From: CAWDDA01 sp963813345
GTDB taxonomy: Bacteria > Acidobacteriota > Blastocatellia > RBC074
NCBI GenBank assembly: GCA_963813345.1
Contig: CAWEYR010000019.1
Coordinates: 124,001 to 188,000 of the forward strand
DNA: 64,000 nt
Direction of reading: 5' to 3'
The first letter of the stretch is position 1, and every line of letters begins with the position of its first letter. A program made the translations under genes and the position numbers. Below the pieces are notes generated by a model. The model was given only the letters and a program-made list of their open reading frames with translations. It searched no databases and was not told the origin of the DNA. Positions 49,390-60,020 of the stretch are shown piece after piece.

Positions 49390-50793
49390 ATGCTCGAATC
49401 GTTTTTCAACGCGATCCGCAATCTCTGGACAATCGACGAGCTTCGCCGGCGCGTTCTCTTTACTCTTGGAATGCTTGCAGTGTATCGCGCTGGGATTCAT
49501 GTTCCGGTTCCAGGGATCGACCAGGAGGTTCTCAAGACCATCTGGGGCGATGCAGGCAATCTCTTCAGTGTGCTCGACCTCTTCTCGGGCGGCAACCTGA
49601 GACGAATCTCCGTATTCGCTCTCTGGATCATGCCCTACATCACGGCATCGATCATCATTCAGCTGATGACTTCGGTCTATCCGGTGCTTAAGAAGTATCA
49701 GGAAGAGGGTGAGCTCGGCCGCCGGAAGATCACGCAACTCACGCGGTACCTGACTGTCGTGCTTTGCTTCCTGCAGGGAATCGGCATCGCCTTCTGGCTG
49801 CAACGGCAGCCGGGACTGGTGATGGGCGGCGGCGGGTGGACTTTTACGCTCATGGCCACGCTGACAATGACCGCGGGAACGATCTTCATTATGTGGATCG
49901 GCGAACAGATTACCGAGCGTGGAATCGGGAATGGCATCAGCCTTCTGATATTTGCGGGAATCGTCGTCGGCGTGCCGAATGCGATCACGCAGCTTTACGC
50001 GCGCGTCAAGGACCCGGGTTCAGCTCTGTTCGTGATGGTGCTGCTGGTGGTGATGGTGTTAATCACCGCGGGCATCGTCTTTTTCGAGCGAGGCACGCGC
50101 AAGGTTCCGACGAACCACACGAGACGCATGGTCGGGCGCCAGGTGGTTGCAACTCAATCATCGTTTCTGCCGCTCAAGGTCAATATCGCCGGCGTGATTC
50201 CGGTGATATTTGCGTCCTCGGTGCTTTCGATTCCGCAGACGCTCGCGACCTTCGGACAGTGGCAGTGGTTGAGCACGCTGCTCAACTGGCTCGGCGGCGG
50301 TCACCCGATCTACGAATTGCTGTTCATTTCAGGAATCATAATCTTTTCGTTTTTCTACGTGTCGATCATTTTCAATGCGGATGAGGTAGCGGAGAATCTG
50401 CGAAAGCAGGGTGCATTCATCCCTGGAATCAGACCGGGCAAGAGGACGGCCGACTATCTCAATGGCATTCTGGTTCGTCTGACGACAGTCGGTGCGCTCT
50501 ATCTGGTGATCGTTTGTCTGATCCCTCAGTTGATGATCAGCGGGTTCAAGGTGCAGGCGCTTCCATTTATCGGCGAGCCGATCTACAACTTTATCGCCAA
50601 TGTGCCGGGACTCAGCTGGATACCGACCGGACTTGGAGTCTCGTTCTATTTCGGAGGAACGAGTCTTTTGATTGTGGTTGGTGTCGCAATGGATACGATC
50701 AGCCAGGTCGAAGCGCAGCTTGTAATGCGCCACTATGATGGGTTCCTGGGACCTCGGGGCGGGCGACTTCGCGGTCGACGCGCCACGGCCTGA
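49390..50793 (+). CDS. secY: Protein translocase subunit SecY
   Basis: 467 residues with ten hydrophobic helices; forms the Sec channel with SecE and SecG. Conserved features: WIMPYITASIIIQLMTSVYP, ERGIGNGISLLIFAGI, and FNADEVAENLRKQGAFIPGIRPG. The C-terminus (MRHYDGFLGPRGGRLRGRR) fits the family. The frame is intact. Confidence 0.97.
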   Translation: MLESFFNAIRNLWTIDELRRRVLFTLGMLAVYRAGIHVPVPGIDQEVLKTIWGDAGNLFSVLDLFSGGNLRRISVFALWIMPYITASIIIQLMTSVYPVLKKYQEEGELGRRKITQLTRYLTVVLCFLQGIGIAFWLQRQPGLVMGGGGWTFTLMATLTMTAGTIFIMWIGEQITERGIGNGISLLIFAGIVVGVPNAITQLYARVKDPGSALFVMVLLVVMVLITAGIVFFERGTRKVPTNHTRRMVGRQVVATQSSFLPLKVNIAGVIPVIFASSVLSIPQTLATFGQWQWLSTLLNWLGGGHPIYELLFISGIIIFSFFYVSIIFNADEVAENLRKQGAFIPGIRPGKRTADYLNGILVRLTTVGALYLVIVCLIPQLMISGFKVQALPFIGEPIYNFIANVPGLSWIPTGLGVSFYFGGTSLLIVVGVAMDTISQVEAQLVMRHYDGFLGPRGGRLRGRRATA

Positions 50794-50802
50794 CGCTAAC
50801 CT

Positions 50803-51467
50803 ATGAAGATCATCGTGATGTTGGGTGCCCCGGGAGCCGGCAAAGGAACCCAGGCACGTCGTCTTTCGGAATGTTTTGGATATCCGCAGATATCGACCGG
50901 GGACATTCTGCGAGAGATGGCAAAGGCGCCGACGGCGCTCGGAAAAGAGATCACGGCGCTGCAGGCGGCGGGCCAGCTGGTGAGCGACGATGTGCTCGCG
51001 GGAGTGATCGAGGCGCGCGCTGCATTGCCGGATTGTGAGCACGGGTTTATTCTCGACGGTTTTCCGCGGACGCTCGACCAGGCAAAGCTTCTCGACCGGC
51101 TGGCGAAGAGAACAGGTCAAGGAGATCGTGCTCGTGAGGGTGATTGTTCCTTACGAGACATTGATGAAGCGGTTGACGGGGCGCAAGACTTGCCCGCTAG
51201 TGCGGTGAGATTTACAACACGCTTTCGCGGCCTCCGCTGAAGGAGGGATTCTGCGATCGCGACGGTTCGGCGCTTGTGCAGCGAACTGATGACAACGAGG
51301 AATCGGTCGCGATGCGCCTTCGCGCTTATGAGGAATCAACCGCTCCGTTGATCGACTACTATCGAACAACGGGCCGTCTGATCGAGATCGAAGGTGACCG
51401 CCCCGTGGATGAAGTGTTTGAAAAGTTGTTGAGCGTGATAGGGAAAAAAGAGGGTGCTGAGTGCTGA
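50803..51467 (+). CDS. adk: Adenylate kinase, two insertions
   Basis: Interconverts AMP, ADP and ATP. P-loop GAPGAGKGTQ; HGFILDGFPRTLDQA is intact. Extra bases at about 51118 (C) and 51198 (T) break the frame; corrected text runs GKEIVLVRVIVPYETLMKRL, then CPQCGEIYNTLSRPP and CDRDGS, the lid with its cysteine cluster. Corrected length 220 residues. The final residues (GAEC) and the TGA come from heptamer repeat R12. Confidence 0.93.
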
Positions 51468-51556
51468 GTGAGTTTGGAGTTCAAGCTTTAGCTTGCTCCT
51501 GGTTCCAGTCGCAACGAGCAAGCTAAAGCTTGAACTCCAAACTCACCCAGCACTGT
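51452..51556. repeat. Composite palindrome R12 (TGCTGAG heptamers around core)
   Basis: GGTGCTGAGTGCTGAGTGAG on the left and CTCACCCAGCACTG on the right enclose GGAGTTCAAGCTTTAGCTTG (51476-51495) and CAAGCTAAAGCTTGAACTCC (51520-51539). The stop codon of adk lies in the left arm; map follows 5 bases after the right arm. Confidence 0.9.
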
Positions 51557-51560
51557 TTTT

Positions 51561-52328
51561 ATGGTAATCCGTAAGTCACCAAATGAGATTCAGAAGATGC
51601 GTGCTGCGGGGTTGATCGTGGCGGAGACGCTGCGTGATTTGCGGCGGCTGGTCGAGCCTGGTATCTCGACGAGGGAACTGGACGCATTCGCTGAGAAAAA
51701 GATTCGCGAGTCCGGTGCCGAACCGACATTCAAGGGTTATCACGGCTATCCGGCATCGATATGCGCGTCGGTAAACGATGAGGTGGTTCACGGGATTCCA
51801 TCAGACCGCAAATTGAAGCGGGGAGACCTGATCAAGCTGGACTGTGGAGCCACGCTGGCCGGGTTTGTCGGAGACGCGGCGATTAGTGTTGTCGTTGAAG
51901 AGACCTCTCCTGAAGTTGAAGCGCTGACAAAGGCGACTCAGGAATCGCTCTTTCACGCGATGAAACAGATGGTTCCCGGCAACCATCTCTTTGATGTCTC
52001 TTCTGCGGTTCAGGAATATGTCGAAGTGCGGGGCTATTCGGTGGTGCGCGAATTCTGCGGGCACGGGATCGGTCAACGAATGCACGAAGACCCGCAGGTA
52101 CCGAACTACGGCAAACCGGGCACTGGTCCTGTGCTTAAAGAAGGCTGGGTGCTGGCGGTTGAGCCGATGGTAAACATCGGACGGCACCAGGTGACGATTG
52201 ACAAGGACGGATGGACAGTCAGAACGAAGGATGGATCGTTCTCTTCGCACTGGGAACACACGATAGCAGTCACGGGCAACGGTCCGGTAGTCCTGACGGC
52301 TCTAGAGGATGGAACGGCGTATCTCTAG
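51561..52328 (+). CDS. map: Methionine aminopeptidase, type I
   Basis: 255 residues; removes N-terminal Met. All five metal ligands are visible: Asp in LIKLDCGA, Asp in FVGDAAIS, His in GHGIGQRMHEDP, Glu in EPMVNIG and Glu in HWEHTIAV. The ATG is 5 bases from repeat R12, so no standard ribosome binding site is present. Confidence 0.96.
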   Translation: MVIRKSPNEIQKMRAAGLIVAETLRDLRRLVEPGISTRELDAFAEKKIRESGAEPTFKGYHGYPASICASVNDEVVHGIPSDRKLKRGDLIKLDCGATLAGFVGDAAISVVVEETSPEVEALTKATQESLFHAMKQMVPGNHLFDVSSAVQEYVEVRGYSVVREFCGHGIGQRMHEDPQVPNYGKPGTGPVLKEGWVLAVEPMVNIGRHQVTIDKDGWTVRTKDGSFSSHWEHTIAVTGNGPVVLTALEDGTAYL

Positions 52329-52331
52329 GCC

Positions 52332-52359
52332 TTGCAAATCGGGAAACCGCAGTTATAAT
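52332..52359 (+). promoter_or_regulatory. Candidate internal promoter upstream of infA
   Basis: TTGCAA (52332-52337), 16 bases, TATAAT (52354-52359). The -10 is perfect and the -35 matches 4 of 6. It would drive infA-rpmJ-rpsM-rpsK-rpsD-rpoA-rplQ independently of the upstream promoter; the infA ATG is about 85 bases downstream. Confidence 0.55.
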
Positions 52360-52444
52360 GGTAGTTTCGCAATTTTGCCGGTAATGTTCCGGTTTGAAAG
52401 CGGGTAGAAGCGCTGCCCGCTCGTGAGGATACTGAAGCGAACGA

Positions 52445-52663
52445 ATGTCGAAGGAAGACGCAATTGAGGTTCAAGCTACTGTGCTCGAGACACTTCCTAA
52501 TGCAATGTTCAGGGTTGAGCTCGAAAACAAGCACCAGGTGCTCGCACATATTTCAGGACGCATGCGCAAGAACTTCATCAAGATTCTTCCCGGTGACAGA
52601 GTCCTTGTGGAACTTTCCCCGTACGACCTGACGCGCGGGCGCATAGTTTATCGGTTCAAGTAG
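52445..52663 (+). CDS. infA: Translation initiation factor IF-1
   Basis: 72 residues, normal S1-like OB fold that blocks the ribosomal A site. KEDAIEVQATVLETLPNAMF, GRMRKNFIKILPGDRVLVEL and DLTRGRIVYRFK are all present. Confidence 0.97.
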   Translation: MSKEDAIEVQATVLETLPNAMFRVELENKHQVLAHISGRMRKNFIKILPGDRVLVELSPYDLTRGRIVYRFK

Positions 52664-52668
52664 GTCTT

Positions 52669-52782
52669 ATGAAGGTCAGAGCATCAGTCAAAAAAATCTG
52701 CGATAAGTGCAAGGTGATTCATCGCCGAGGTGTCGTCCGCGTCATCTGCGTCAATCCAAAGCACAAGCAGCGACAAGGTTAG
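52669..52782 (+). CDS. rpmJ: 50S ribosomal protein L36
   Basis: 37 residues: MKVRASVKKICDKCKVIHRR, then VIC and NPKHKQRQG. The zinc-ribbon cysteines CxxC, the third Cys and His are present. It lies 5 bases after infA and 12 before rpsM. Confidence 0.95.
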   Translation: MKVRASVKKICDKCKVIHRRGVVRVICVNPKHKQRQG

Positions 52783-52794
52783 TGGAGGAAGTAA

Positions 52795-53178
52795 ATGGCT
52801 CGTATCGCCGGCGTGGATCTCCCGCCACAGAAGCGCGCTGAGATCGGTCTGACGTATATCTACGGTATCGGCCGCGCTCGCGCCAATAAGGTTCTTGCGG
52901 AAGCAAATGTTGATATCAACCGGAAGGTCCGCGACCTCTCGGAAGAAGAAATCAATCGCATCCGTACCATCCTTGATGCGCAGGGAAATATCGAAGGCGA
53001 TCTGAGAAAACAGATCCAGCTCGATATCAAACGACTCATGGATATCGGCTGCTATCGCGGGTTGCGCCACCGGCGTGGTCTCCCCGTGCACGGCCAGAGA
53101 ACTCATACCAATGCCCGCACGCGCAAGGGCCCGCGTCGCGCAACTGTTGCCAAGAAGAAGGCCCCCGGTAAGAAGTAA
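52795..53178 (+). CDS. rpsM: 30S ribosomal protein S13
   Basis: 127 residues; contacts tRNA and 50S bridges. ARIAGVDLPPQKRAEIGLTY start, HRRGLPVHGQRTHTNARTRKGP and a lysine-rich end. Confidence 0.97.
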   Translation: MARIAGVDLPPQKRAEIGLTYIYGIGRARANKVLAEANVDINRKVRDLSEEEINRIRTILDAQGNIEGDLRKQIQLDIKRLMDIGCYRGLRHRRGLPVHGQRTHTNARTRKGPRRATVAKKKAPGKK

Positions 53179-53211
53179 GAAGCTGGAAGTAGTAAGCAGC
53201 GAAAGTAAGCT

Positions 53212-53619
53212 ATGGCAAAAGAGAAAACGACCGCAGGAAAGAAGAAGACTTTCAAGAAGCGTGAAAAGAAGGTTGTGCCTCAGGGTGTCGTCCACATCCA
53301 GGCTTCCTTCAATAACACGCTTGTGAGCATCACAGACCTCGCTGGCAATCTCGTCGCGCAATGCTCCGCGGGTGCGATGGGATTTCGTGGATCGCGCAAA
53401 GGGACTCCCTTTGCCGCCCAGCAGGCCGCAAACAAAGCAGCAAATATCGCGCGTGACAGTGGAATGCGTTCGGCAGAAGTGCGCGTCAAAGGTCCCGGCT
53501 CAGGACGTGAATCTGCCATTCGTGCCGTGCTCCAGGCCGGTATCGAGGTCCGGATCATTCGCGATGTGACACCGATTCCGCATAACGGATGCCGCCCGCC
53601 GAAACGCCGGCGTGTTTAG
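53212..53619 (+). CDS. rpsK: 30S ribosomal protein S11
   Basis: 135 residues; platform of the 30S. QASFNNTLVSITDLAGN and GSGRESAIRAVLQAGIEV then DVTPIPHNGCRPPKRRRV. A short lysine-rich N-terminal segment precedes the core. Confidence 0.97.
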   Translation: MAKEKTTAGKKKTFKKREKKVVPQGVVHIQASFNNTLVSITDLAGNLVAQCSAGAMGFRGSRKGTPFAAQQAANKAANIARDSGMRSAEVRVKGPGSGRESAIRAVLQAGIEVRIIRDVTPIPHNGCRPPKRRRV

Positions 53620-53635
53620 ATTACGGAGGCAATAG

Positions 53636-54274
<639 letters not shown>

Positions 54275-54289
54275 AGGTTTGGAGAAGCG

Positions 54290-55294
54290 ATGGAAGGGAC
54301 CATGTGGACCGGTTTCCAGAAGCCGAAGCGTCTTTCACACGAATCCGATACGATGACCGAGCGCTTTGGCAAGTTCTTTGCCCAGCCGTTCGAGCGTGGA
54401 TTCGGAACTACTATCGGGAATAGCCTGCGGCGTGCTCTTTTGTCATCGATCGAAGGAGCGGCAATCACTGCCGTACGAATCGAGGGAGTGCTCCATGAGT
54501 TCTCCTCGATTCCCGGCGTCGTTGAAGATGCCACCGATATCATCCTCAATCTGAAACAGATTCCATTCAAGATGCATACGTCGGAGCCAAAGACGCTCCG
54601 AGTGGCTCGCACTCAACCAGGCGTTCTCAAGTCTGGCGATATCGAGGTCGATGCGGATTTCGAGGTCCTCGATCCGAATATACATCTCGCGACAGTCAGC
54701 GAGGGCGGCGAGCTGAATATCGAGATGCGTCTGAAGAAAGGCCGCGGGTATGTCCCGGCGGACCGGAATTTTGATGACGATCTCCCGGTGGGCTATATTC
54801 CGGTCGACTCGGTTCATTCACCTATCAAGAAAGTGAACTTCCACGTCGAAGCCGCCCGGCTCGGTCAGGATACTGACTATGACAAGCTGACTCTCGAGGT
54901 CTGGACTAACGGCAGCGTCTCACCGGAGCGTGCTGTGGGTCTGGCCGCCAAGCTGATCAAGGATCATATGCAGATCTTTATCAGCTTTGAGGAGGACGCT
55001 CACGAGCCGACCGATTCGGGGCCGTCGCGTTCTGCGCCGACCTACAACGAGAATCTCGACCGTTCGGTTGACGAGCTCGAGCTTTCGGTTCGCGCTTACA
55101 ATTGCCTGAAGAATTCCGACATCAAGACCATCCGCGACCTCGTTCAGAAGAGCGAGGGAGAGATGCTGAAGACGAAGAACTTCGGTAGAAAATCCCTCAA
55201 CGAAATCAAGGACATTCTGACTTCAATGGGTCTCGGGCTGGGTTTGAAGTTTGATGACAAAGGAAACCTGCTTCAGGCGGCAGGCCAGGAGTAG
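54290..55294 (+). CDS. rpoA: DNA-directed RNA polymerase subunit alpha
   Basis: 334 residues. The N-terminal domain (FGTTIGNSLRRALLSSIEGAAI) assembles the polymerase core. The C-terminal domain (LELSVRAYNCLKNSDIKTI, FGRKSLNEIKDILTSMGLGL) binds UP elements and activators. Frame intact. Confidence 0.97.
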   Translation: MEGTMWTGFQKPKRLSHESDTMTERFGKFFAQPFERGFGTTIGNSLRRALLSSIEGAAITAVRIEGVLHEFSSIPGVVEDATDIILNLKQIPFKMHTSEPKTLRVARTQPGVLKSGDIEVDADFEVLDPNIHLATVSEGGELNIEMRLKKGRGYVPADRNFDDDLPVGYIPVDSVHSPIKKVNFHVEAARLGQDTDYDKLTLEVWTNGSVSPERAVGLAAKLIKDHMQIFISFEEDAHEPTDSGPSRSAPTYNENLDRSVDELELSVRAYNCLKNSDIKTIRDLVQKSEGEMLKTKNFGRKSLNEIKDILTSMGLGLGLKFDDKGNLLQAAGQE

Positions 55295-55327
55295 TTCTCC
55301 AGCGCGTCTGCTCCAGGGAAAAGAATT

Positions 55328-55924
55328 ATGAGACATCTTGTTGCACATCGAAAACTGGGCCGCACCTCGTCGCATCGCCGCGCGCTGTTGCGCAACCTGT
55401 GCACCTCATTCGTGCTTCACGAGCGCATCGTGACGACACTTCCGAAAGCAAAAGAGCTGAGGCCGTTTGCAGAACGTGCCGTCACGCTTGGCCGGCGTGC
55501 GCGTGCAGCGCGCGAGGCGGGACAGGGCGAAGCGGCGGTTCACGCAACGCGGCTCGCCGCCGGATATTTTTTTGCCGGCAATTCCGGACCTGACAGCAAG
55601 AAGCACAATCAGGGCTCTGAGCGTACTGCGGGTGTCGCCGCTCTCAAAAAGCTGACGAGCGATCTGGCCGAGCGTTTCGCAGAGCGGCCGGGCGGATACA
55701 CGCGAATCCTCAAGCTCGGACGCCGCAAAGGCGACGGAGCAGAGATGGCGTTGATCGAGTTTGTCGGCAGCGAAACTAAGAAGCCTGTCGAAGCGAAGGA
55801 CGAGAAGGTTAAGGCGAAGTCCAAGGGTAAAGCAGAAGTCAAAACAGAAGCCACAAAAAGAGTCGAAGGCTACAAAGAAGGAAACCAGAGACAAGAAGAA
55901 GTAGAGAAGAAGATGAAGGTTTGA
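55328..55924 (+). CDS. rplQ: 50S ribosomal protein L17 with long C-terminal tail
   Basis: MRHLVAHRKLGRTSSHRRALL and LVLHERI-like segments identify L17. The product is 198 residues, far longer than the usual 120. The extra length is partly a Gly/Lys-rich insert (NSGPDSKKHNQGSERTAG) and mainly a charged Lys/Glu tail. An extra G near 55869 is possible: without it the tail would read KKSKATKKETRDKKK and stop at 55904. Confidence 0.9.
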   Translation: MRHLVAHRKLGRTSSHRRALLRNLCTSFVLHERIVTTLPKAKELRPFAERAVTLGRRARAAREAGQGEAAVHATRLAAGYFFAGNSGPDSKKHNQGSERTAGVAALKKLTSDLAERFAERPGGYTRILKLGRRKGDGAEMALIEFVGSETKKPVEAKDEKVKAKSKGKAEVKTEATKRVEGYKEGNQRQEEVEKKMKV

Positions 55925-55953
55925 GAGTGATCTCTCGCACCCCTTGCTTGTCA

Positions 55954-55995
55954 GCCTCAACCGTGCGAGGCATCCGCGGTTGAGGCTTTTGCTTT
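55954..55995 (+). terminator. Rho-independent terminator after rplQ
   Basis: GCCTCAACCG (55954-55963) pairs with CGGTTGAGGC (55977-55986) and is followed by TTTTGCTTT. It closes the ribosomal superoperon. Confidence 0.8.
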
Positions 55996-56022
55996 AGAGT
56001 GGTTCGGTGTTCAGGTCGCGAT

Positions 56023-56616
56023 ATGAAAAAGACAGAACGTGCATCCAAGCCGTCAACAAGAATCGAAATCGATCCCGAGGGCGAAGCTGCTGAGATGCTT
56101 GATATGGATGAGATCAAAGAGCTCATCGAGCTTGTGGCCGAGAAAGATTTTGCCGAGTTCGAGCTCGTGCGCGGTCGCTTCAAACTCCGTCTAAGACGTG
56201 GAAGCTCCGGACCGGAACCAGTACTCGTGGTCTCTCAACACACAACAGGCGCGAGCCCGGTCAGCGAAGTGACAACCGTGGAAACCGTTCAAGTACCCGG
56301 GCAAGCCACCGAACGTTCTCCGGCTGAATCAGCGGCGGCCAGCGCGACGGCTCCACCGGCACCCGCGGCTGAAGAGAATCTTCACATCATCACCTCGCCC
56401 ATCGTAGGCACATTCTACGAGGCTGCCTCGCCGACCTCGGAGCCGTTCGTGATTGTTGGCGACAGCATCGCACCTGGCAAGACACTATGCATCATCGAGG
56501 CCATGAAGCTCATGAACGAGATTCAGTCCGAAGTGACAGGCGTGATTGCGCGCGTGTTCGTTGAAAGTGGCCAGCCCGTCGAATACGGCCAGCCTTTGTT
56601 TGGCGTCAAACTCTAA
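56023..56616 (+). CDS. accB: Acetyl-CoA carboxylase biotin carboxyl carrier protein
   Basis: 197 residues. The N-terminal region (MDEIKELIELVAEKDFAEFEL) is typical of BCCP, then a Pro/Ala linker, then the biotinyl domain with EAMKLM carrying the biotin lysine, and a final GQPLFGVKL. It provides carboxybiotin for malonyl-CoA formation in fatty-acid synthesis. ATG 56023 is chosen over GTG 55999. accC follows at once. Confidence 0.95.
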   Translation: MKKTERASKPSTRIEIDPEGEAAEMLDMDEIKELIELVAEKDFAEFELVRGRFKLRLRRGSSGPEPVLVVSQHTTGASPVSEVTTVETVQVPGQATERSPAESAAASATAPPAPAAEENLHIITSPIVGTFYEAASPTSEPFVIVGDSIAPGKTLCIIEAMKLMNEIQSEVTGVIARVFVESGQPVEYGQPLFGVKL

Positions 56617-56642
56617 AACCTCCAATGGCTGTAGATGAGCGC

Positions 56643-57978
56643 ATGTTCAAGAAGATCCTCATCGCGAACCGCGGTGAAATCGCGTGTCGCATCATATGGG
56701 CATGCAAAGAGCTCGACATTCGCACTGTAGCGGTCTATTCAGATGCTGACCGCGATGCGCTTCACGTGCGGTATGCAGACGAAGCGATCTGCATAGGTCC
56801 TGCGGTCTCTGCCCAGAGCTATCTGAACATTCCGCAGATCATTGCTGCCGCGGAGATTACCAACGTCGACGCAATTCATCCGGGTTACGGCTTCCTTTCC
56901 GAGAATCCTTACTTTGCCGAGATCTGTGAAGCGTGCAACATCACCTTTATCGGCCCCTCTCCGCAGGTCATGCGGCTAATGGGTGATAAAGCGACTGCGC
57001 GTCGCACGATGATGGCCGCCGGAGTTCCCGTGACACCGGGAAGCGAAGGCATCCTCGACGACGAGGAGACGGCGATCGCCGAAGCCGACCGGATTGGCTA
57101 TCCGGTGATGATCAAGGCTACGGCCGGCGGCGGCGGGCGGGGGATGCGAATCGCGCGCAACCGCACTGAGCTGATTGGCGCTTATACGACCGCGCGTGCC
57201 GAAGCGGAGGCCGCATTCAAGAACAGCGGCGTCTATCTCGAGAAGTACATCGAGAACCCGCGCCACATCGAGATTCAGGTGCTCGCCGACAATTACGGGA
57301 ATGTGCTTCATCTTGGAGAGCGCGAATGCTCGATTCAGCGTCGTCATCAGAAGCTGATCGAAGAATCACCTTCGCCTGCTGTTGACTATGATCTCCGCAA
57401 GGAGATGGGGGCCGTTGCTGTTCGCGCGTGTAAGGAAGTGGGATATCGAAATGCCGGAACGATTGAATATCTCATGGACGAGGACGGGAAGTTTTACTTC
57501 ATGGAGATGAATACGCGCATTCAGGTTGAACATCCCGTGACAGAAATGGTGACCGTCTCCGACCTTGTGTCGGCGCAGATACGAATCGCTGCGGGAGAAC
57601 CTCTGAATTTCTCTCAGGACGATCTTATCTTCGTGGGTACATGCAATCGAGTGCCGTATAAACGCGGAGGACCCGGATACGTTTGCTCCAAGCCCGGGCC
57701 GGATTACGACGCTCAATCTTCCCACAGGACCCGGCATAAGGGTCGACACGGCGATCTATTCAGGTTATTTTGTCCCGCCACACTACGATTCGTTGATCGC
57801 AAAGGTGATTACGCACGCGCGAACTCGTGAGCGTGCTATTGCCCGCATGCGACGCGCGCTCGAGGCGATGGTTGTCGAAGGCATCAAGACCACCATCCCG
57901 CTGCATTTGAAGATCCTCGACGACAAGGATTTCGCTGCCGGCAATTTCTCGACGCGCTTTATGGAAAGATACAGTTAG
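56643..57978 (+). CDS. accC: Acetyl-CoA carboxylase biotin carboxylase subunit, one insertion
   Basis: ATP-grasp enzyme that carboxylates BCCP. It begins MFKKILIANRGEIACRI; the glycine-rich loop KATAGGGGRGMR and the catalytic EMNTRIQVEHPVTEM region are intact. Removing an A at 57639 restores VGHAIECRINAEDPDTFAPS, giving 444 residues. An in-frame ATG at 56625 is less likely (poor ribosome site). It ends 5 bases before repeat R13 begins. Confidence 0.95.
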
Positions 57979-57982
57979 GAGT

Positions 57983-58096
57983 CGGGTGGCCAGGGGACAG
58001 GGCATGGAGTTCAAGCTTCGGCTAGCTCGTAACCAACTAGAGCTTACGCTGCAAGCTGAAGCTTGAACTCCGTACCTCTGATCCCTGATCCTGACT
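57983..58096. repeat. Composite palindrome R13 (GGTCAG-type arms around core)
   Basis: Outer arms such as CAGGGGACAGGG and CTGATCCCTGATCCTGA enclose GGAGTTCAAGCTTCGGCTAGC and GCAAGCTGAAGCTTGAACTCC. It lies between accC and the amino-acid permease. Confidence 0.85.
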
Positions 58097-58128
58097 CCGT
58101 GGTTACTCTTCTTCTCCGAGGTTCACCC

Positions 58129-60019
58129 ATGCTCCTTTCAGGATTCTTGCGACGGAAATCGATTGAACAGATTCAGAGGGATGCGGAATCGGGATATGGT
58201 GAAGGAGAAGCGCACGGAGCTCGCCTCCGCCCGACGCTTGGGGTAATCGATCTCACTTCGTTTGGAATCGCTGCAGTCATTGGCGCTGGAATTTTTTCTA
58301 CTATCGGGAACGCCGCATTCAATGGCGGCCCGGCAGTCTCGGTTCTCTTCATCTTTACCGCGATCGCGTGCGCTTTCGCCGCATTCTGCTATGCCGAATT
58401 TGCGTCGATGATACCGCTGGCGGGCTCGGCCTACACTTATGCCTACGCCTCGTTCGGCGAGCTTGTGGCATGGATCATCGGATGGGACCTCGTCATGGAG
58501 TACGCGATCGGGAACATTGCGGTCGCGATTTCATGGAGCGACTACTTTACGACGCTGATGGCAGGGTACGGTCTGCATATCCCTGAATACCTGACGATGG
58601 ATTTCCTCTCGGCGGTCCGTGGATACGACAAGGTTCAGGGTCTGCTGAGCTGCGGGCAACTCGCTTGAACAGATCAGCCAGATGCCCGGAATGGGTTTCG
58701 CCATGACAGCGTACCAGGCCTGGCTGAATGCGCCGAGTATTGGCGGTCTCCGTGTAGTGTGTGATCTTCCGGCGCTCGGGATTGTCCTTGTCATTACCTC
58801 GATAGTGTTTGTTGGCATCAGGGAATCCAAGCGCGCCTCGAATGTCATGGTAGCCATTAAACTGGCTGTGATCTTTCTGGTCATTGTGCTCGGAGCATTC
58901 TACGTAAAGCCTGAAAACTGGAGCCCCTTTGCTCCGAACGGACTGACCGGAGTGCTCAAGGGAGTATCCGCGGTCTTCTTCGCATATATCGGGTTTGACG
59001 CGATTTCGACGACAGCCGAAGAATGCCGCAATCCTCAGCGAGATCTTCCGCGCGCGATGATCTATTCGCTGATCATCTGTACGGTTCTTTATGTACTCAT
59101 CTCGCTGGTGTTGACAGGGATGGTCAGCTATCAGCAGTTGGCGGTCGGTGATCCGCTGGCGTACGTGTTTGGGCCGGAAGGCGTCAATCTTCGCTGGGTA
59201 CCAGGAATTATCGCGGTCAGCGCAGTGATAGCCATGGCAACTGTGCTGCTCGTATTTCAGCTCGGTCAGCCACGCATCTGGATGGCAATGAGTCGAGATG
59301 GCCTGCTCCCGCCGATTTTCTCTGCGATTCACCGGCGCTTCAAGACGCCATGGTTCGCGACCATTGTCACGGGGATTGTTGTTGCCGTCCCGTCGCTTTT
59401 CATGAACCTTACCGAAGTGACCGATCTGACGAGCATCGGGACTCTTTTTGCATTTGTGCTCGTGTGTGGTGGAGTCCTGATACTCGGCCAGTCGAAAGAG
59501 ACGATTGCACGAAAGTTCAAGACTCCCTACTTCAATTCAAAGTACATCATTCCCGCGTTATACGTTGGGATATGGATCTTTTTCATCGCGTTCAGAAGTG
59601 AGAATGTTGCTAATTTCTTCAGTGCGACAGATCCCTCCGACGCGACGCTCGGTGCCTGGGAGGTGATCAAGCACAAGATACCTCTCACCATCTATCTCAT
59701 CCTCGCCACCATTGTTGCCTACCAGAGTTTCAAAAGGTCCCTCTCGCTGATTCCGGTGCTTGGCCTACTCACCTGCGGTTATCTGATGACAGAGCTTGGC
59801 TGGACCAACTGGCTGAGATTTCTTATATGGCTGCTCGTCGGTCTGATCCTCTACTTTGTGTACGGGCGTCATCACAGCAAGCTCGCCCGAGGTTTGAGTT
59901 CAAACTTTAGTTTGTGGTTCAAGCTTAAGTCGAACGCGAGGCTTACTCCACGCTTCCAGCCTCACCACCACCATTCTGGATGCGAGGCATTTGTCTTTCC
60001 AAATAGTTGGAGTGTATAA
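58129..60019 (+). CDS. APC-family amino-acid permease, one insertion, uncertain C-terminus
   Basis: A 12-14-helix inner-membrane transporter of the APC superfamily, cationic-amino-acid-transporter-like. Conserved GVIDLTSFGIAAVIGAGIFSTIG and CAFAAFCYAEFASMIPLAGS segments. The frame breaks at 58651; removing a T gives LLSAGNSLEQISQMPGMGF. The last 40 codons are not membrane-like: they read through a half repeat and the promoter of the next gene, so the true end is probably near RHHSKLAR (about 59890). ATG 58129 fits the family better than the upstream codons, which come from repeat R13. Confidence 0.85.
59895..59938. repeat. Half copy of the GAGTTCAAGC core at the end of the permease gene
   Basis: GAGTTCAAACTTTAGTTTGTGG followed by TTCAAGCTTAAG is a diverged left inner arm without a full partner. 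Confidence 0.55.
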
Positions 60020-60020
60020 T
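59991..60020 (+). promoter_or_regulatory. Candidate promoter for the second TonB receptor
   Basis: TTGTCT (59991-59996), 18 bases, TATAAT (60015-60020). The -10 is perfect. The receptor ATG with AGGAGGT is about 73 bases downstream. It overlaps the annotated end of the permease. Confidence 0.55.

Noticed and set aside
58547..59332. A 261-residue antisense frame over the amino-acid permease
   Set aside because: Composition is atypical and it mirrors transmembrane codons; judged a shadow.
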